64,000 bases of DNA from Flammula alnicola (lineage: Eukaryota > Basidiomycota > Agaricomycetes > Agaricales > Strophariaceae): the NCBI GenBank assembly GCA_015499995.1, contig JADNRV010000126.1, positions 62,001-126,000 of the forward strand, given 5' to 3'. Below, piece after piece: positions 1-11,742 of the stretch (positions are counted from its first letter, which is position 1; every line of letters begins with the position of its first letter). The notes beneath the pieces were generated by a model, which was not told the origin of the DNA, did no database searches, and worked only from the letters and a program-made list of their open reading frames with translations. The position numbers and the translations under genes were made by a program.

Positions 1-537
1 TTAGAGGCCCCTGCCCCAGCCGCTCCGCACTCCAACCAAACCCCACCTTGTTATCGACAATTCATAGCACAAGTTCGATTCATCATGCATCGAGCAAGGC
101 ATCGGCATCCTGAAGGCCCCCCCAAAAAAACACAGCTCAACTTCATCCAAGCGTGGCGTCATCGAATCCAAATCACGACCGAGTCGCCGTCGTGATATCA
201 CTCCAAGCCTGGGCCTTCCCCCGCTCTTGAGCGACCTTGGCGCCCGGCCCCGAAGGAAAAAAGGGTCTCCGTCTAACGGTACAGCCAATAATCCAGTCCA
301 ATTCCAATCCAACCCAATCATAAAAAGAGCGCAACAGCGAATGGCACTAAGAAAAGAGCAGCACAAAACCAAGGACCAAGATCAGCCCAAATAAGCACCC
401 CAAGTCAAAGAAAAACAAGGAGCAAGCAAGCAAGATATAAAGCGAGAGTGGTAATGATAGTGATAGCATGGCATAAGAGGTCCAAGAGGATGCTCTGGAT
501 CTGTATATGCGGCGAAATTGATAGACGTGAAACTGAC
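1..537. repeat. Partial copy of the segment downstream of the G-alpha gene
   Basis: This stretch aligns base for base, with small differences, to 8361-9020, which lies beyond the 3' end of the G-alpha gene. Both begin with the TTAGA(G/A)GCCCC...GCTCCGCACTCCAACC run and both end near GGCG(G/A)AATTGA. The copy is in the same orientation and is cut by the left window edge. No protein reading is conserved between the copies, so I treat it as duplicated non-coding DNA. It lies just outside the left arm of the large inverted duplication and suggests that the duplicated block continues to the left. Confidence 0.75.
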
Positions 538-1034
538 GTGATCTGCAGCTGGCGGGTATAGAAAAAACTTTGACCACGCTCTGACGTGTCGTAAAGTCGA
601 CAGTCGATTAACAGAAGGCTCGAACCAGGAACGCATCACACGACATCAAGCATGGCTCAGCCCACATTGGATGAAGTACTTAACAGGACCTTCCGATGAT
701 AGCCAAGAACGCAGGTCGTCCAAGGTCAACGTGATGCCGAACATGCCCCACCGCCACCTACCTTTGGGAAATGTCTGCCTTGATACTCGTGGGGGCCGTG
801 GTGGTTTATATATACCAAGTAAGTGTCAAGTTATGAATGCGTGGTAACGCCTAACGTGTATTGTCCAGACAAAACTATTCGGTCTTTGGTCGAGCAAGAT
901 CTCGAAGACGACCGTGGATGCGATCCTAGTTTTGCATCTGAAAGTGGTTCAGGCATCGAGGTGGATTTCTCAGCATATATTCCACGGTGAAGCGACGTGT
1001 TAGTAGCCTTCAAGGTGCTTGTTTGTGCTTTATC
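538..1034. other. Intergenic, no gene seen
   Basis: Short reading frames occur on both strands, but none shows splice structure, motif or repeat conservation. The inverted duplication starts at about 1035, where the sequence begins to match the reverse complement of 22.1-22.15 kb. Confidence 0.5.
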
Positions 1035-1077
1035 CGTAGTGTGCGCCTTCTAACTCGGAGCGTTCACAACAGTATGC

Positions 1078-3215
1078 ATGGGCAGCGTACGGTCAGTCCC
1101 TTTTCGCGTTCTCGGCGACGACGCCGTCCTTATGAAGCCAATTGAGTGCAGAGAGAGACGCTATGGGGACGAAGGAGGCATTGGCTACACCGTGGTCGAT
1201 TCTATTGGCACGATGCAAATCATGGGCCTCGAAGAAGAATACAAACGCGCACGAGATTAGGTTGCCAATAGTTTGACGTTCGAGCGAGAGAGAATTTCAA
1301 CACATTCGATGTGCGTGGCTATCCGTGTTCCTTGTTTCAGCTGCTAACGAAGTTGCACAGACAACAATTCGCGTGTTAGGTGGTCTGCTAACGGCATATC
1401 ATCTATCCAACGAAGACCCTCTTTTCCTTGAAAAGGCTACGGAACTGACAGACCGTATGCTGCCAGCTTTTGACACTCCTTCGGGTCTCCCACTATCCAT
1501 GATAAACCTCAAACAACGCAAAGGCATTGATGACCCCAGTTATCCCGGCCTTATCAGCACCGCCGAGGCCTCAACTCTGCAGCTCGAACTACGATACTTG
1601 AGCTATTTGACGGATAATGATGATTATTGGGATAAAGCCGAACAGGTACGTCCTTTGCGAATAAAACTAAGTTGGTGTTGATACGCTTCCAGGTCATGAG
1701 AGTCATAAAGGCTGCAAAATTATCGTCTGTCCTGGTTCCGATCTACCTAAGGTGGGTTTCATCACCTCAAATTGTAGAGCAAGTTAATATCAGTCTTCAG
1801 TGCGGAGACTGGACAGTTCATGCTATCGGAAATTCGTTTGGGCTCGCGGGGAGATTCTTATTATGAATATCTATTGTGAGATCACTTTTTCTTAGTTCTG
1901 CGATCAAGTTTTAACGTATATATTTTATCAAGGACACAATATCTACAGACGGTAAATCCACTTGAACATCCTTTGTTTCTAGTGCTCAAGTTGTTTGTTT
2001 GAAAGAACAAATCAGAAAGGGTCTATCTCGAGGTACGCGTGTATAAGCACAAATTGCCAAGTTTCGCTCAACCTATTTCAAATAGATGTATGAAGAAACT
2101 ATGGAGGCTATCCACAAAACCCTTGTTCACAAAGGCTTGCATAAAGGACTAATATTCACGACCGAAATTATTCCGGAACGCCAACGTGACGGACAAGTGT
2201 GTGGATGTTCTAGTTTCTTCAGTCAAGTCCATAACTTACGAAGCTTTACAGCTCTTGGCGACTATCCCCAAAACAAGATCACCTCGTCTGCTTCCTAGGA
2301 GGTTTTTTAATGCTCGGAGCAACTACGACAGGCGCTGCGGGTTCCTCAGTATCGGTGCCTCCACGCCCGAGCGAGCTTACTTCGGCTGGGCAACGAGACT
2401 GGAAACTCGGGCATGAACTTATCGAGACTTGTATGGACACTTATACGACAGCAACGTAAGGGCTATTCCGCCTTCGCAACATCCAAATAGCGGACTCTCG
2501 CCGGAGATCACACACTTTTGGACGAAAGATGATGTCAACGTGCCAAGTACGGAACGAGATTGGTATATCATGGGAAACGAGTAAGTCCTCTTTATTTTAT
2601 TAAGGTTTCAATGTCACTCAACTTTCTATCCCAGCCCCCCGAACAACCATCGTACGCGGCTCGTTACATCCTGCGGTAAGTTGCATTCATTGTACAATAT
2701 CATTTTGTCTGACTGTGCTTAATCCGCAGGCCAGAGACAGTCGAATCGCTTTTCATAACCTATCGACTAACGGGCAACCCTAAGTATCGCGAGTAGGGAT
2801 GGAAGATATTCTAATCTATTCAAAAGCACTGCCGGCTTGAAAGTGGAGGCTATGCCTCTATACTCAGCGTCGACGTCGACGCTGATAGCATCCATATTGA
2901 CAAAATGGAGACGTTTTTCCTGGTTCGTCTCATCTACACTTCCTTCATTTCAGTGATATTGATTGTCCCAAACAGAGCGAGACACTAAAATACCTCTACC
3001 TCCTGTTCTCGGACGCAAGCGTTCTACCTCTCAATGGTAAGTGGCCTTCTTTCTTTTCTACTCAGCAACTAATCTTGTTTTCTTCAAAGAATATGTCTTC
3101 AGTACAGAGGTATGCAGTCCTATCAAACCTTTTTCATGCCTGACACTGATCTCTTTGCTTTTAGGCACATGCACTCCCTATTTTCACTCATTCGACTCGG
3201 ACAGGCTTTTTCTAA
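1078..3215 (+). pseudogene. GH47 class I alpha-1,2-mannosidase, decayed copy (left arm)
   Basis: Conceptual exons read as ER/Golgi mannosyl-oligosaccharide 1,2-alpha-mannosidase (GH47), which trims Man residues from N-glycans in the secretory pathway. Recognisable family blocks in order are GGIGYTVVDSI, TTIRVLGGLL-AYHLS, RMLPAFDTPSGLPLSMIN, STAEASTLQLELRYLSYLT, IRLGSRGDSYYEYL, an FLGG block, RPETVESLF, SETLKYLYLLFS and the C-terminal TEAHALPIFT. Splice sites between these blocks are mostly intact. The gene is dead: in-frame stops replace Trp after RARD (about 1258) and the Tyr of the KYREYGW block (about 2795), a base is missing before the FNTF block (about 1285), and the DEYHP segment is deleted. 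The N-terminal signal-anchor region is absent. The frame break near FNTF is also present in the right-arm copy. Confidence 0.85.
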
Positions 3216-4372
3216 GCTACCTCGTCAATGCATATTGTCCAGTGTATCCATATAATGATTCATCAAATTTACGGCTGAAAGAAGATGCCGAGAATGGGTG
3301 AGGTCCTAACGACATCGCTCTTTAATCCGGTGAAACTCCAGCAGCACTCGGGCCGTCCACCGTCATCCAATGAAATTTGGTTACCAGTTACAACTTTTGT
3401 CGAGCCGATATTAGCTCTTTCCAAGACATGTCTGATAGGCAGGATCGTGCGTGTGAGGCGGTTAGAACCATAGAGCACGATAGACCGGGATTACATTCCT
3501 TGTTGTGGGTTCTTGACCTACCGTTGGAACGGCACCTGGAAGTTTCCGACATTAGTACTTTCTTGTAACATCGACGACGCAAGGATGACACAGATAAGCC
3601 AACAATGGGAGGTCCGTTCTTATCTTATATTAGACCCTTCAATCATGTTTGCTGATGTTTAACTAGTGGTCGGATTTTCACCGGCATGCTTATGAGAAAA
3701 TGTCGCGGAATAACAGGTTGTGAGGAATCATAATATCTTGGATATAGCACTGGTGTCCCTTGTGACTTCGGAGGAAGACTATAAGGAATGTGGTGAGTCT
3801 CTGAGCCTCCTCAGGAGATTGAGAAACCAGTATATGTACTTATGTCGATACAAACAGACGAAGAACACACGGCGCGATCGACGGGAAGATCTTTCATCTC
3901 ACGAGTTCACAAGACTCCAAGCTGATAGAAAAGGCGATTAAACAACTTTGGGCTCCACAGCACTGGCACGCTGTCGTCTGTATATGGCGCAAGTTCTCTC
4001 TGTCGGCAAAAGTTTTCTACCTATGTCATTCTTTTTTTAAATGCAGAGGTTGACAAGCAAAATGTTATCCGCGACTTAAATCTCACCGGATTTCGAGGTG
4101 CCCCCTTTCCTCTGAAGAGTCAACGCCGCGCCCTTTCCCGTCATTCGCCGCAGATTTTGCTCCATCACTCTTGGACTCTTAACGTTTCAGCACCAGTCCA
4201 CACCATTTCTTCGACGACTATTCGTTGTTCAGCCAACCACGTACAGTCATATCTATCGTAACTTGATTCCCGTACGCTCTCCTCGCTCCTTCGACCACTA
4301 CTCAGCATCCAACTGACTGAATTACAGCGAGACATCCCTTCCAACATAAAATAAACAACCAAGCTTTCCGAG
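3216..4372. other. Spacer between GH47 remnant and HET gene
   Basis: No gene was found. The stretch 3300-3570 recurs at 7165-7435 and, inverted, at about 16.21-16.35 and 19.75-19.95 kb. The stretch 3590-3910 recurs inverted at 19.4-19.7 and again at 15.87-16.21 kb. The last 250 bases before 4373 are presumably the HET promoter and 5' leader. Confidence 0.5.
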
Positions 4373-6627
4373 ATGGGAAAACGCACAGCAATTCCCCCCC
4401 TGCTGCCAGTACCTACCGGCCTTAAAACACCGACCGATCGTCTTTGTGACGTCTGCAAATCGCTCAAACTCAGCGCTGAACGATTTGTGATCCTGCCGAG
4501 CGACAACGAAACAGAAAACCAGCCTGATGACGCAGATATTCCGCTAGGGCTCGTGGAAGACATGCGGAAGAAATCGTACTGCCCATTTTGTCGGCTTGTC
4601 CTCACCGCGCTTGGAGGCGCTGACGTCCCGTCGTTCGAAGATGGCCAGCCAGTGGCTGCTAGCATAAGCTGGGATACGGATGTAGGAGACTCCCCTAGAA
4701 TTCGGCTTCTTAGGCCCTCTGCTCAGAAGCGAAACGGCGAAGGAATGGATGATAGAAGGCTCAATATTTTCCCAGAAATCACATTGCTTGCCAATGACGC
4801 GCCCACCTCGTCGAAACTCCTGCTCGTACGGCCAATCAAAGAGGATCAAATAGACTTTGCGATGGTACGGAACTGGCTATCAATGTGCGAAAATTGGCAT
4901 GACCCACCCTGCAACAAATCTCCCCTGTTCCGCCATGAAGTCAAAAGCGTAGCGGATGAATTACCGGCCTTCCGTTTGATTGACGTCGTCGACAACTGCA
5001 TCGTACGCGGTCTCAACAATTTCACATATGCGACCTTGAGTTACATGTGGGGAACCGATGAGCACAGACCACAACCCAGGCTCGTGGCGCTGAAGAGCAA
5101 CATCGACCAACTGGAGCGACCGGGCGCTTTCATCCTACCAGAGTTTCGCGACAGAGTTCCTCAGACCATCTTGGACTCCATGCAGGTCGTCAGGGAGTTG
5201 AAAATGCGATATCTGTGGGTCGATTCCTTGTGTATTGTCCAAGATGACGATCCCATAGTCAAGGAGAAGGCGATCTCTAAAATGGACATCGTTTACGGAG
5301 CATGCTTTATTATGATTATGGCGGCAGCAGGGGACGCCTTTGTTGGTCTTCCCGGACTGCGGCCCGGTACTCGTGGGCGACGCCAGCCTATCGAAGAGGT
5401 TATGCCGGGGCTTAGACTGGCTTTCAAACCACGATATCAAAATGAGATCAAAGATTCGCCCTATTATACAAGGGCCTGGACGTGAGTCTTTCTTTGGATG
5501 TATTGTTCAGCTTCCGCTAACATGTCCTGCTTAGCTTTCAAGAGCAGGTGTTTGCACCACGCAGCCTCGTCTTTATTGGAGGGCAGGTCCTCTTCAGATG
5601 CAACAAAGCCGACGAATGGCGTGAAGACGTGGTTTTCGAAGATGAGAGCGTCGTCGCAGAAGAAATCTCAGAAGAAAAACTCAACGACAGTAACGATATC
5701 GGCACATTCGAAGGACAGATCCAATCTTATTCACCACTCTCTCTTACATATAACTCCGACATTTATAATGCGTTCGCTGGAATTTCTAACTACATCAAGT
5801 CGGAGCTCAAAGTAAACTTGTGTCACGGAATTCCTGACGCCTATTTCGATTGGTTTCTTCTCTGGACGTCATTGGTGCCTCAGGGTCGCCGACCAGGTGC
5901 TCCGAGCTGGTCGTGGTCTGGCTGGATTGGAGAGTCGTTCCCGAACATATGGTCCTGGTACGATCGAAGCGTTCCGAAGATTCGCAATGCACTGCCAAAG
6001 CGAACATGGATCATCTGGTATGAACGGGTTGCTCATACCTCGGTTGAATGTGTCCGTGTCTGGGCCCCTAAGAAGCCCTCATCCTCGACGAACTTCTACG
6101 GCGGTCCCGTTCAAAAACGCTTCGCATTCGACTGTTCCCGCACACTTCCGACACCTCGGAAATTGGTCGATGCACCAGAGTACACCAAAGACATCCTCAA
6201 CTCTGCTCCTCGATCGGGATTTTTGCAGTTTTGGACCGTCTCCGTCACATTCAACCTAGACACACCAACGAGCAAAGCTCAAGCTGAGACAAGCGAGTCT
6301 TTCAACTCCCACTCTCGTGTTGGATTTTTCGGTCGAAATGGCCGTGAAGTCGGTACTCTCTTCGTGAACCCGAGCTGGCACAAGGATCATGTTCCGGGAA
6401 AGCATGAATTCATTCTCTTGTGTGAGGGAAGGGATCAGCGCGTGAGTCAGAGGGCAGAACGTGGACAAGTAGATCGCGAACCCGGTTGGAAGTACATGGT
6501 CATGCTGATTGAGTGGCATGGAAAAGGACAGTGGGCAGAGCGAGTCTCGGTGGGCTTCATTGAGAAGAATGACCTGAATGAGTCATTAGGGCAGGGACCA
6601 GCATGGAAAGAGATCATTTTGGCGTAA
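4373..6627 (+). CDS. HET-domain protein (heterokaryon incompatibility), intact copy
   Basis: Two exons, 4373-5481 and 5535-6627, joined by a GT-AG intron (gtgagt...gcttag), give about 733 residues. The N-terminal part has two CxxC pairs (C25/C28 and C70/C73) that could bind a metal. The HET domain runs from about residue 219 to 375. It shows the family's three blocks: TYATLSYMWGT, then LPEFRDRVPQTILDSMQVVR followed by LWVDSLCIVQDD, then YTRAWTFQEQV, where the intron falls. HET domains trigger fungal programmed cell death after non-self recognition; the C-terminal 350 residues are variable and unrecognised. The ATG at 4373 is chosen because it opens the frame directly after the promoter spacer, and it is conserved in the right arm. 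The frame is open throughout, unlike the paralogue at 16.6-18.9 kb. Confidence 0.9.
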
Positions 6628-6884
6628 AGGATCCCCAAAACGAAGAATTTATGACTCATGACTGTAAAATACTCTGTTGTACTATGCTTACAACTACTGT
6701 GACTATGCCATGCCTTGATCGAATGTCGAGCTATCCGAAATCAGTTAGTCCGCATATGATGTCGACTGCATTCGATCGACGGCATTATCAGGAGGTACCA
6801 TCTTGCATTGATTGCAAACACCTGTTTTACACTACGTTTGCCGTTGGACGATGGAATGAACACAGCGTTCTCTCATTTCTAGCG

Positions 6885-7435
6885 ACTAATCGTAATTCCT
6901 TCAAAGAACGCGTCTTCAATATTCAATATTCAATATTGATCGAGGTAGGCCGCACTCCTGCGAACCTCTCCAAGCTTGAACCTGATCTTTTTCATTTTGG
7001 GCACATCCGCTCCTCATTTTCACTCCCCCGACTGTGATAGGCTTCTTCGAAACTATATCGTCAATGCGGGTAACCATATGACGATTTATTCGATGTACAT
7101 TATCAAATTTCTGACGCTTTAGCGAATGCAAGAGATGACGACCACGACGAAACGGGAATGAGGCTGAATGAGCTCCTTAATGACGCCACTCTATAATCTG
7201 GACAGCAATCGGGCCGTCCACTACCATCCGTTGAAATTTGGCGCCCAGAAACTTAAACGGATACCCACGCTTTATCAAGCCGATGTTAGCTTTTCGAAAA
7301 AACATGCCTGATATTCGGAATCGTGCATTTGAGGCCGTTAAAACTCTAGTCAACCGGGGTGAAGTTCTTGTTGGTGGATTCTTGACGTGCCGTATTAGAA
7401 CGGCACTATTAGACCGTTTCCTTGCTGAGGCTTGG
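6885..7435 (+). repeat. Second copy of the GH47 3' end and its flank
   Basis: The sequence repeats 2985-3570: the remnant of the last mannosidase exons (GGCACATCC...TTTTCACTC...CGACT) followed by the flank with AATTTGGCGCCCAGAAACTT. The HET gene therefore sits between two direct copies of this block. The same layout occurs in the right arm. Confidence 0.6.
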
Positions 7436-8360
7436 AGGTTTTGACTGGGAAAAGACCAATACGCTAAAGCTGTGTTATTGCCTTTGTTTTATACTTTAGA
7501 TACATGTAAATTTAAACACCATCCGTGCGACAGCTGGTATACCAAAAACATTATTTTTACCGTACGTCGCACGCAAGTACCCGTGAGGCGTGGTCAGCAC
7601 GTCGTGGTATCTGGATTTTTTGATGGAAAATATGGATACCAAAGTGATTCTTGAAGGCGTCGCTGATAAAGAGCTCCGTTATACATGGGTATTAGGCAGA
7701 TGTTGGGTGTCACCGTGAGTCCCGACCCACAGGCCAAGACACTTGATCGTCAATTAGAAGCTCCCGCCACTGGGACCAGGGAAAGACTAATAAGTAAACA
7801 GCTTTCAGACAGATACTCTCAGGCTATAGATCCTACAGAGGGGAGATATATATAATAAATGTCTCCAGTAAGTGTACATTTTCTGTTCTGTATTGGTTCG
7901 GGGCCTGCTAGGCAGGCGCTAGCGTCTAAACGAGGAAAGGAGGCAGAGAAAGGCCAAACATACAGCAAGATAAGCTAATGACGCATGGGGGAGGAAAGGA
8001 CAGAGTGCTGACACAAGATAATTGATAGCAGGAGTCAAGACAAGCACGGAGGTAACAAAAAAAAAACAGAGTAAAAGAGCGGAGTAGTACGTAGTAATAA
8101 TAGTAGTAGTAGTGGCGAAAGGCAGCTAGCTGATCAAGGACTAGAATAAATATAAGTAAGTACCTGCTAAGTTGATACACATCCATAGAAGAAAAGCAGA
8201 GAATCTGATGAACTCCAATGCCAAAAAAAAGCGAATCACAAGGTCGACGTTCGTGAGGTGATAAACGTCAAAACGAGTAGCCCAGTGAGTTGAGCAATCC
8301 CGTCCACATGGACGATTCGGAAACGTTGACTCTTGTAAGCCAATGAGGAGAGTTCCGTTA
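7436..8360. other. Intergenic, no gene seen
   Basis: The stretch is AT-rich with no spliced or conserved reading frame. It separates the left arm from the G-alpha downstream segment. Confidence 0.5.
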
Positions 8361-9022
8361 TTAGAAGCCCCAGCCCCAGCTGCTCCGCACTCCAACCCAA
8401 CCCAAGCTTGTTATCGACGACAATTCATAACACTTCGATCCATCATGCATCAAGCAAGGCATCGGCATCCTGAAGGACGCCCCACCCAAAAAACACAGCT
8501 CGACCCACACTCCGACCCATCCCCTTCCGCCCCTCGTCCAAGCATGGCGTCATCGAATCCAACTCCCCGTCTGATCATGATCGAGTCGTCGTCGTGGTAA
8601 TCCCTCCAACCCTGAGGCCTGAGCCTTCCTTCCCCCGCTCCCACCGGCTACCTTGGCGCCGGGCCCCGAGGAAAAAGGGGGTCTCCATGTAACGGTACAT
8701 CCAATAATAATCCAGTCCAATCCCAATCCAATCCAAATCACAAAAAGAGCGCCACAGCGAAACACTAAGAAAAGAAGCAGCGCAAAACCAGGCAAGGACC
8801 GTGATCAGTACCCCATCAACAAAGAGTCAAAGAAAGATGTGGCGAACCGTAAGGAAATACAACAAACAACAGGAAGCGAGCGAGCAAGCAAGATATAAAG
8901 TGAGAGTGGTAGTGATAGTGATAGCATGGCATAAGAGGTCCAGGACGTCGACAAGTCGGGATTTCATAGCATAATGGTCCGGATCTGCACATGCGGCGGA
9001 ATTGACGGACGTGAACATGCAT
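8361..9022. repeat. Segment downstream of G-alpha that is duplicated at 1-537
   Basis: This is the parental-looking copy of the sequence found at the left window edge. It lies about 750 bases beyond the G-alpha stop codon. 9023-9772 is single copy, low in complexity in places (GAAA-rich, GCGTGCGTGC), and probably contains the G-alpha 3' UTR. Confidence 0.65.
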
Positions 9023-9772
9023 GCTTCGGGTTTCGGGTTGCGATGGGGGGGCGAGGGGGCGGAAGAGGGGTACTCACGTTTTTGCTCACGATCGCACTGT
9101 TATTTCCATGGTTCCCGTTTCGTGTTGTTTCGTATTTCGTATTGTGTGTTCGTTTCGGCGTATACCGCAGAGGATGGCAGGAATGAATGGAGAGATGACA
9201 ATCACATTCCGGACATTTTTGGATTTTGGGGTTGGGTTGGGTTTCAACAACGGACAAAGGGTCACAGCAGGGCACCGGCGTTTGGGATTAACGTGTTTTT
9301 GTTTGTTCGTGTTGCGTGCAAAAAGGATAGGACGGGACAGGCATGATCGAGGCAATAAAAAGGCAAAAAAAAGGTTGAGATGAGTATAGATCAGAAAAAT
9401 CATCAAAAGGAATGAAGAAAAACCGAAACCAAATCAAAAGCTCAAAACGCAAAACGCAAAAAAGCGAAACGCGAGAGAGAAACGGATGGATCAGAATAGC
9501 AGAATATGAATAGCAGAAGCGCCACAGGTATGGCCGAGAAGAAGGGAGTAGATGAATGGGATGAATGATATGGTACGATACGTGCTGATGCTGGTATTAA
9601 TAAACGCGCGCGGGCCAGTGCGAGCGAATGATGTGCGGATGCAAATATGCGTGCGTGCGTGCGAATGCCAATGCGAACGGAAGGATTGAGATAAAAATAG
9701 AAATAGAGGCTCGAGACAAGGTAGATAGAAAATATTAAGAGAAGGGAAGATAGAGGAGAAGGGAGAAACGGG

Positions 9773-11742
9773 CTAGATCAACGCCGCCGTTTCAAGATTC
9801 GTACGCAGAGTAATGCTATAACGATGACACAAGAAAAGCAAAATGATGAGCGCACGATTGAATGATTGGTGTAAAAAAATAGAAGGTCCAAGAATCGCAA
9901 ATAGATTCGAGACGACAGAGGCAAGGAAAAATCAAGGAAGTAAAGGGACTCACTCTGTGCGAAAAAAGAGCAGATGGCGCGAAGAGCAAGGTTAGCTTCT
10001 TGATTTGATTTAGGGAACTCGAGCGGCGCACCTTCAACAGCGGCCATGACCACCCGGAGCATGGCGGTGTCCGTTGCGGTCGTTATACTGCACAAGTTAG
10101 AAAGGAAAAGTAAAAGATGGCATCAGCACATGGTCAACCATCCAGACACCCATCCCATACGTATTCCCAAGTCGATGACTGGGATATAACCCCGAGTCGA
10201 CTGAGATACAACACACAGAGAGATACTCACTGGATATAAATCTCGCGTTCTTTCGAGCGGCCGGCCTTCTGCGCCAGCCTCGCGAACCGGCGCCTGAAGT
10301 AGTCGCGGCCTGCTTTGATGTCGCCCGGTTCGCCATCGAAGTCCTATTATTGCACGCACGCAACACCGAGGTAGGTGGTCAGCTGCTACGTCAACCACAG
10401 TAGATTGGGTGGCATAAGGATAAAAAGACGCACGGGGAAGAAGTTCTTGATGTCGGACGTGGGGATTTTCTTCTCGAACAGGTCGTTTTTGTTGAGGAAG
10501 AGGATCTGTGCGGGTTGAGTTTGAATGAGAAGTAGAAAGAAGATAAAGCAGAGAAAAGCCTTTAGCTAGATACGTACGATTGATGTTTGCTTGAACCACT
10601 GCGAATGGCATATCGAGTCCCAGATCGTCATCGCATCTTGCATTTGGTTCTGATGAGATGGGAGTCAATACCGTATGGCTATCAGAAGAATCAATCAAAC
10701 AAACGTACCGCGTCCTTATCCTCCACCAAACACTGATCGTAGCCACTCAAGCTCACCAGGAACAGTATACTCGTCACATCCTGGAAGCAGTGTATCCACT
10801 TCCTCCTCTCGCTCTTCTGCCCGCCCACATCGACCATCAGCATCTCGTGCTCCCTTAGCAAGAACGTCGTCTCCGTGATCCCGATCGTGCGCGCCCGACA
10901 GCGCACGATGTCCTGCTCCGTCGGCTGATATTCTTGGTCGAATAGGCGTTCGAGATCGGAGTAGAAATACGCTAGACTATAATCAATCAATTAAATTAAA
11001 TTGTCGTTGGTCAATCAAGCGCAAAATGAATAGCGGATGCATACTTCTCTGGTAGGGCGGCCTCGTTCCCGCGCTCCCAGGCTTTTTGCACATTCGGGTC
11101 GTTCCACAGCGACTTGAGGGGTATATAATAGTTCATCGGGAAGGGCTCCCCGTCTCGGATATCCCGCACGCCGTCGATCAGCTCCAGATACGGGGCGTTG
11201 TCCTCCGTGACCTGCAGCTCCATGTCCTCCATGGCGTCGAGAACATAGCGCAGCCCCCGAGTGAGGTTGTCGAATACTAGCTGTCGGTAGTGTTCGATCT
11301 CGGAGGGCGAGAAGGGGAGTTTGTGGATCAGGCGCATTTGCTGCACGAGGGAATCATCGTTAGCGTACAAGGATGAAGCGAAAAGTTAGGGGTTTGCAAT
11401 AACGCACCTTGAGAATGGTCGATTTTCCTGAATCCCCCGATCCCAGAAGTAAGACCTGCGTTGAAAAGGGTAAGCGAGATGTTGTTATGCTTTACAGCGC
11501 AAGGCGCTTGCTAACCTTGACTTGCGATGCCAACTTGGCCTTTGCCTGCAGAAGATCAGGGGCTAATCAGCATTGTGCTCCGTGTGCCACTTCCATCCCG
11601 GCCACGGTTGGAGGTGGATTGAACGGTGAGAAAAGGTACGAGTAGTACGCACTTCTTTCAGCTGTTTCTCTGCTTCTCTGTGCAGCATCTTGTCGTGCTC
11701 TGAGACCTCCACGCCGGTGGGTGCCGACATGCATCCGCCCAT
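9773..11742 (-). CDS. Heterotrimeric G-protein alpha subunit
   Basis: Eleven exons on the minus strand: 11653-11742, 11516-11545, 11408-11455, 11045-11340, 10709-10976, 10578-10649, 10434-10505, 10231-10343, 10032-10087, 9954 (one base) and 9773-9815. They total 1089 nt, exactly 362 codons plus a stop. The N-terminus MGGC fits Gly2 myristoylation and Cys4 palmitoylation at the plasma membrane. The GTPase motifs are all present: P-loop GSGDSGKST (residues 45-53, Asp where most G-alphas have Glu), the RxRTIGITET switch I region, DVGGQKSERRKW switch II, FLNKNDLF and the TATDT base-binding loop. The C-terminus DITLRTNLETAALI matches the receptor-coupling helix. The subunit relays signals from seven-helix receptors to effectors such as adenylyl cyclase. 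The start is fixed by MGGC. The tiny tenth exon is discussed in the findings. Confidence 0.93.

Larger units (their letters stand above)
1035..7435 (+). repeat. Left arm of a large inverted duplication (GH47 pseudogene + HET gene)
   Basis: The arm matches the reverse complement of about 15.87-22.15 kb in the same gene order: mannosidase remnant, spacer, HET gene, then a second copy of the mannosidase 3' end. Where I compared coding stretches the identity is high but clearly below 100 percent, with small indels (for example 45 bp missing here near 1165). The arms are therefore diverged duplicates and not an assembly mirror. Inside the arm, 2985-3570 and 6885-7435 are related direct repeats that bracket the HET gene. 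Confidence 0.85.

Noticed and set aside
9773..11742. Mating-type (pheromone-receptor) locus suggested by G-alpha
   Set aside because: No seven-helix receptor, homeodomain gene or CaaX pheromone precursor was seen nearby.
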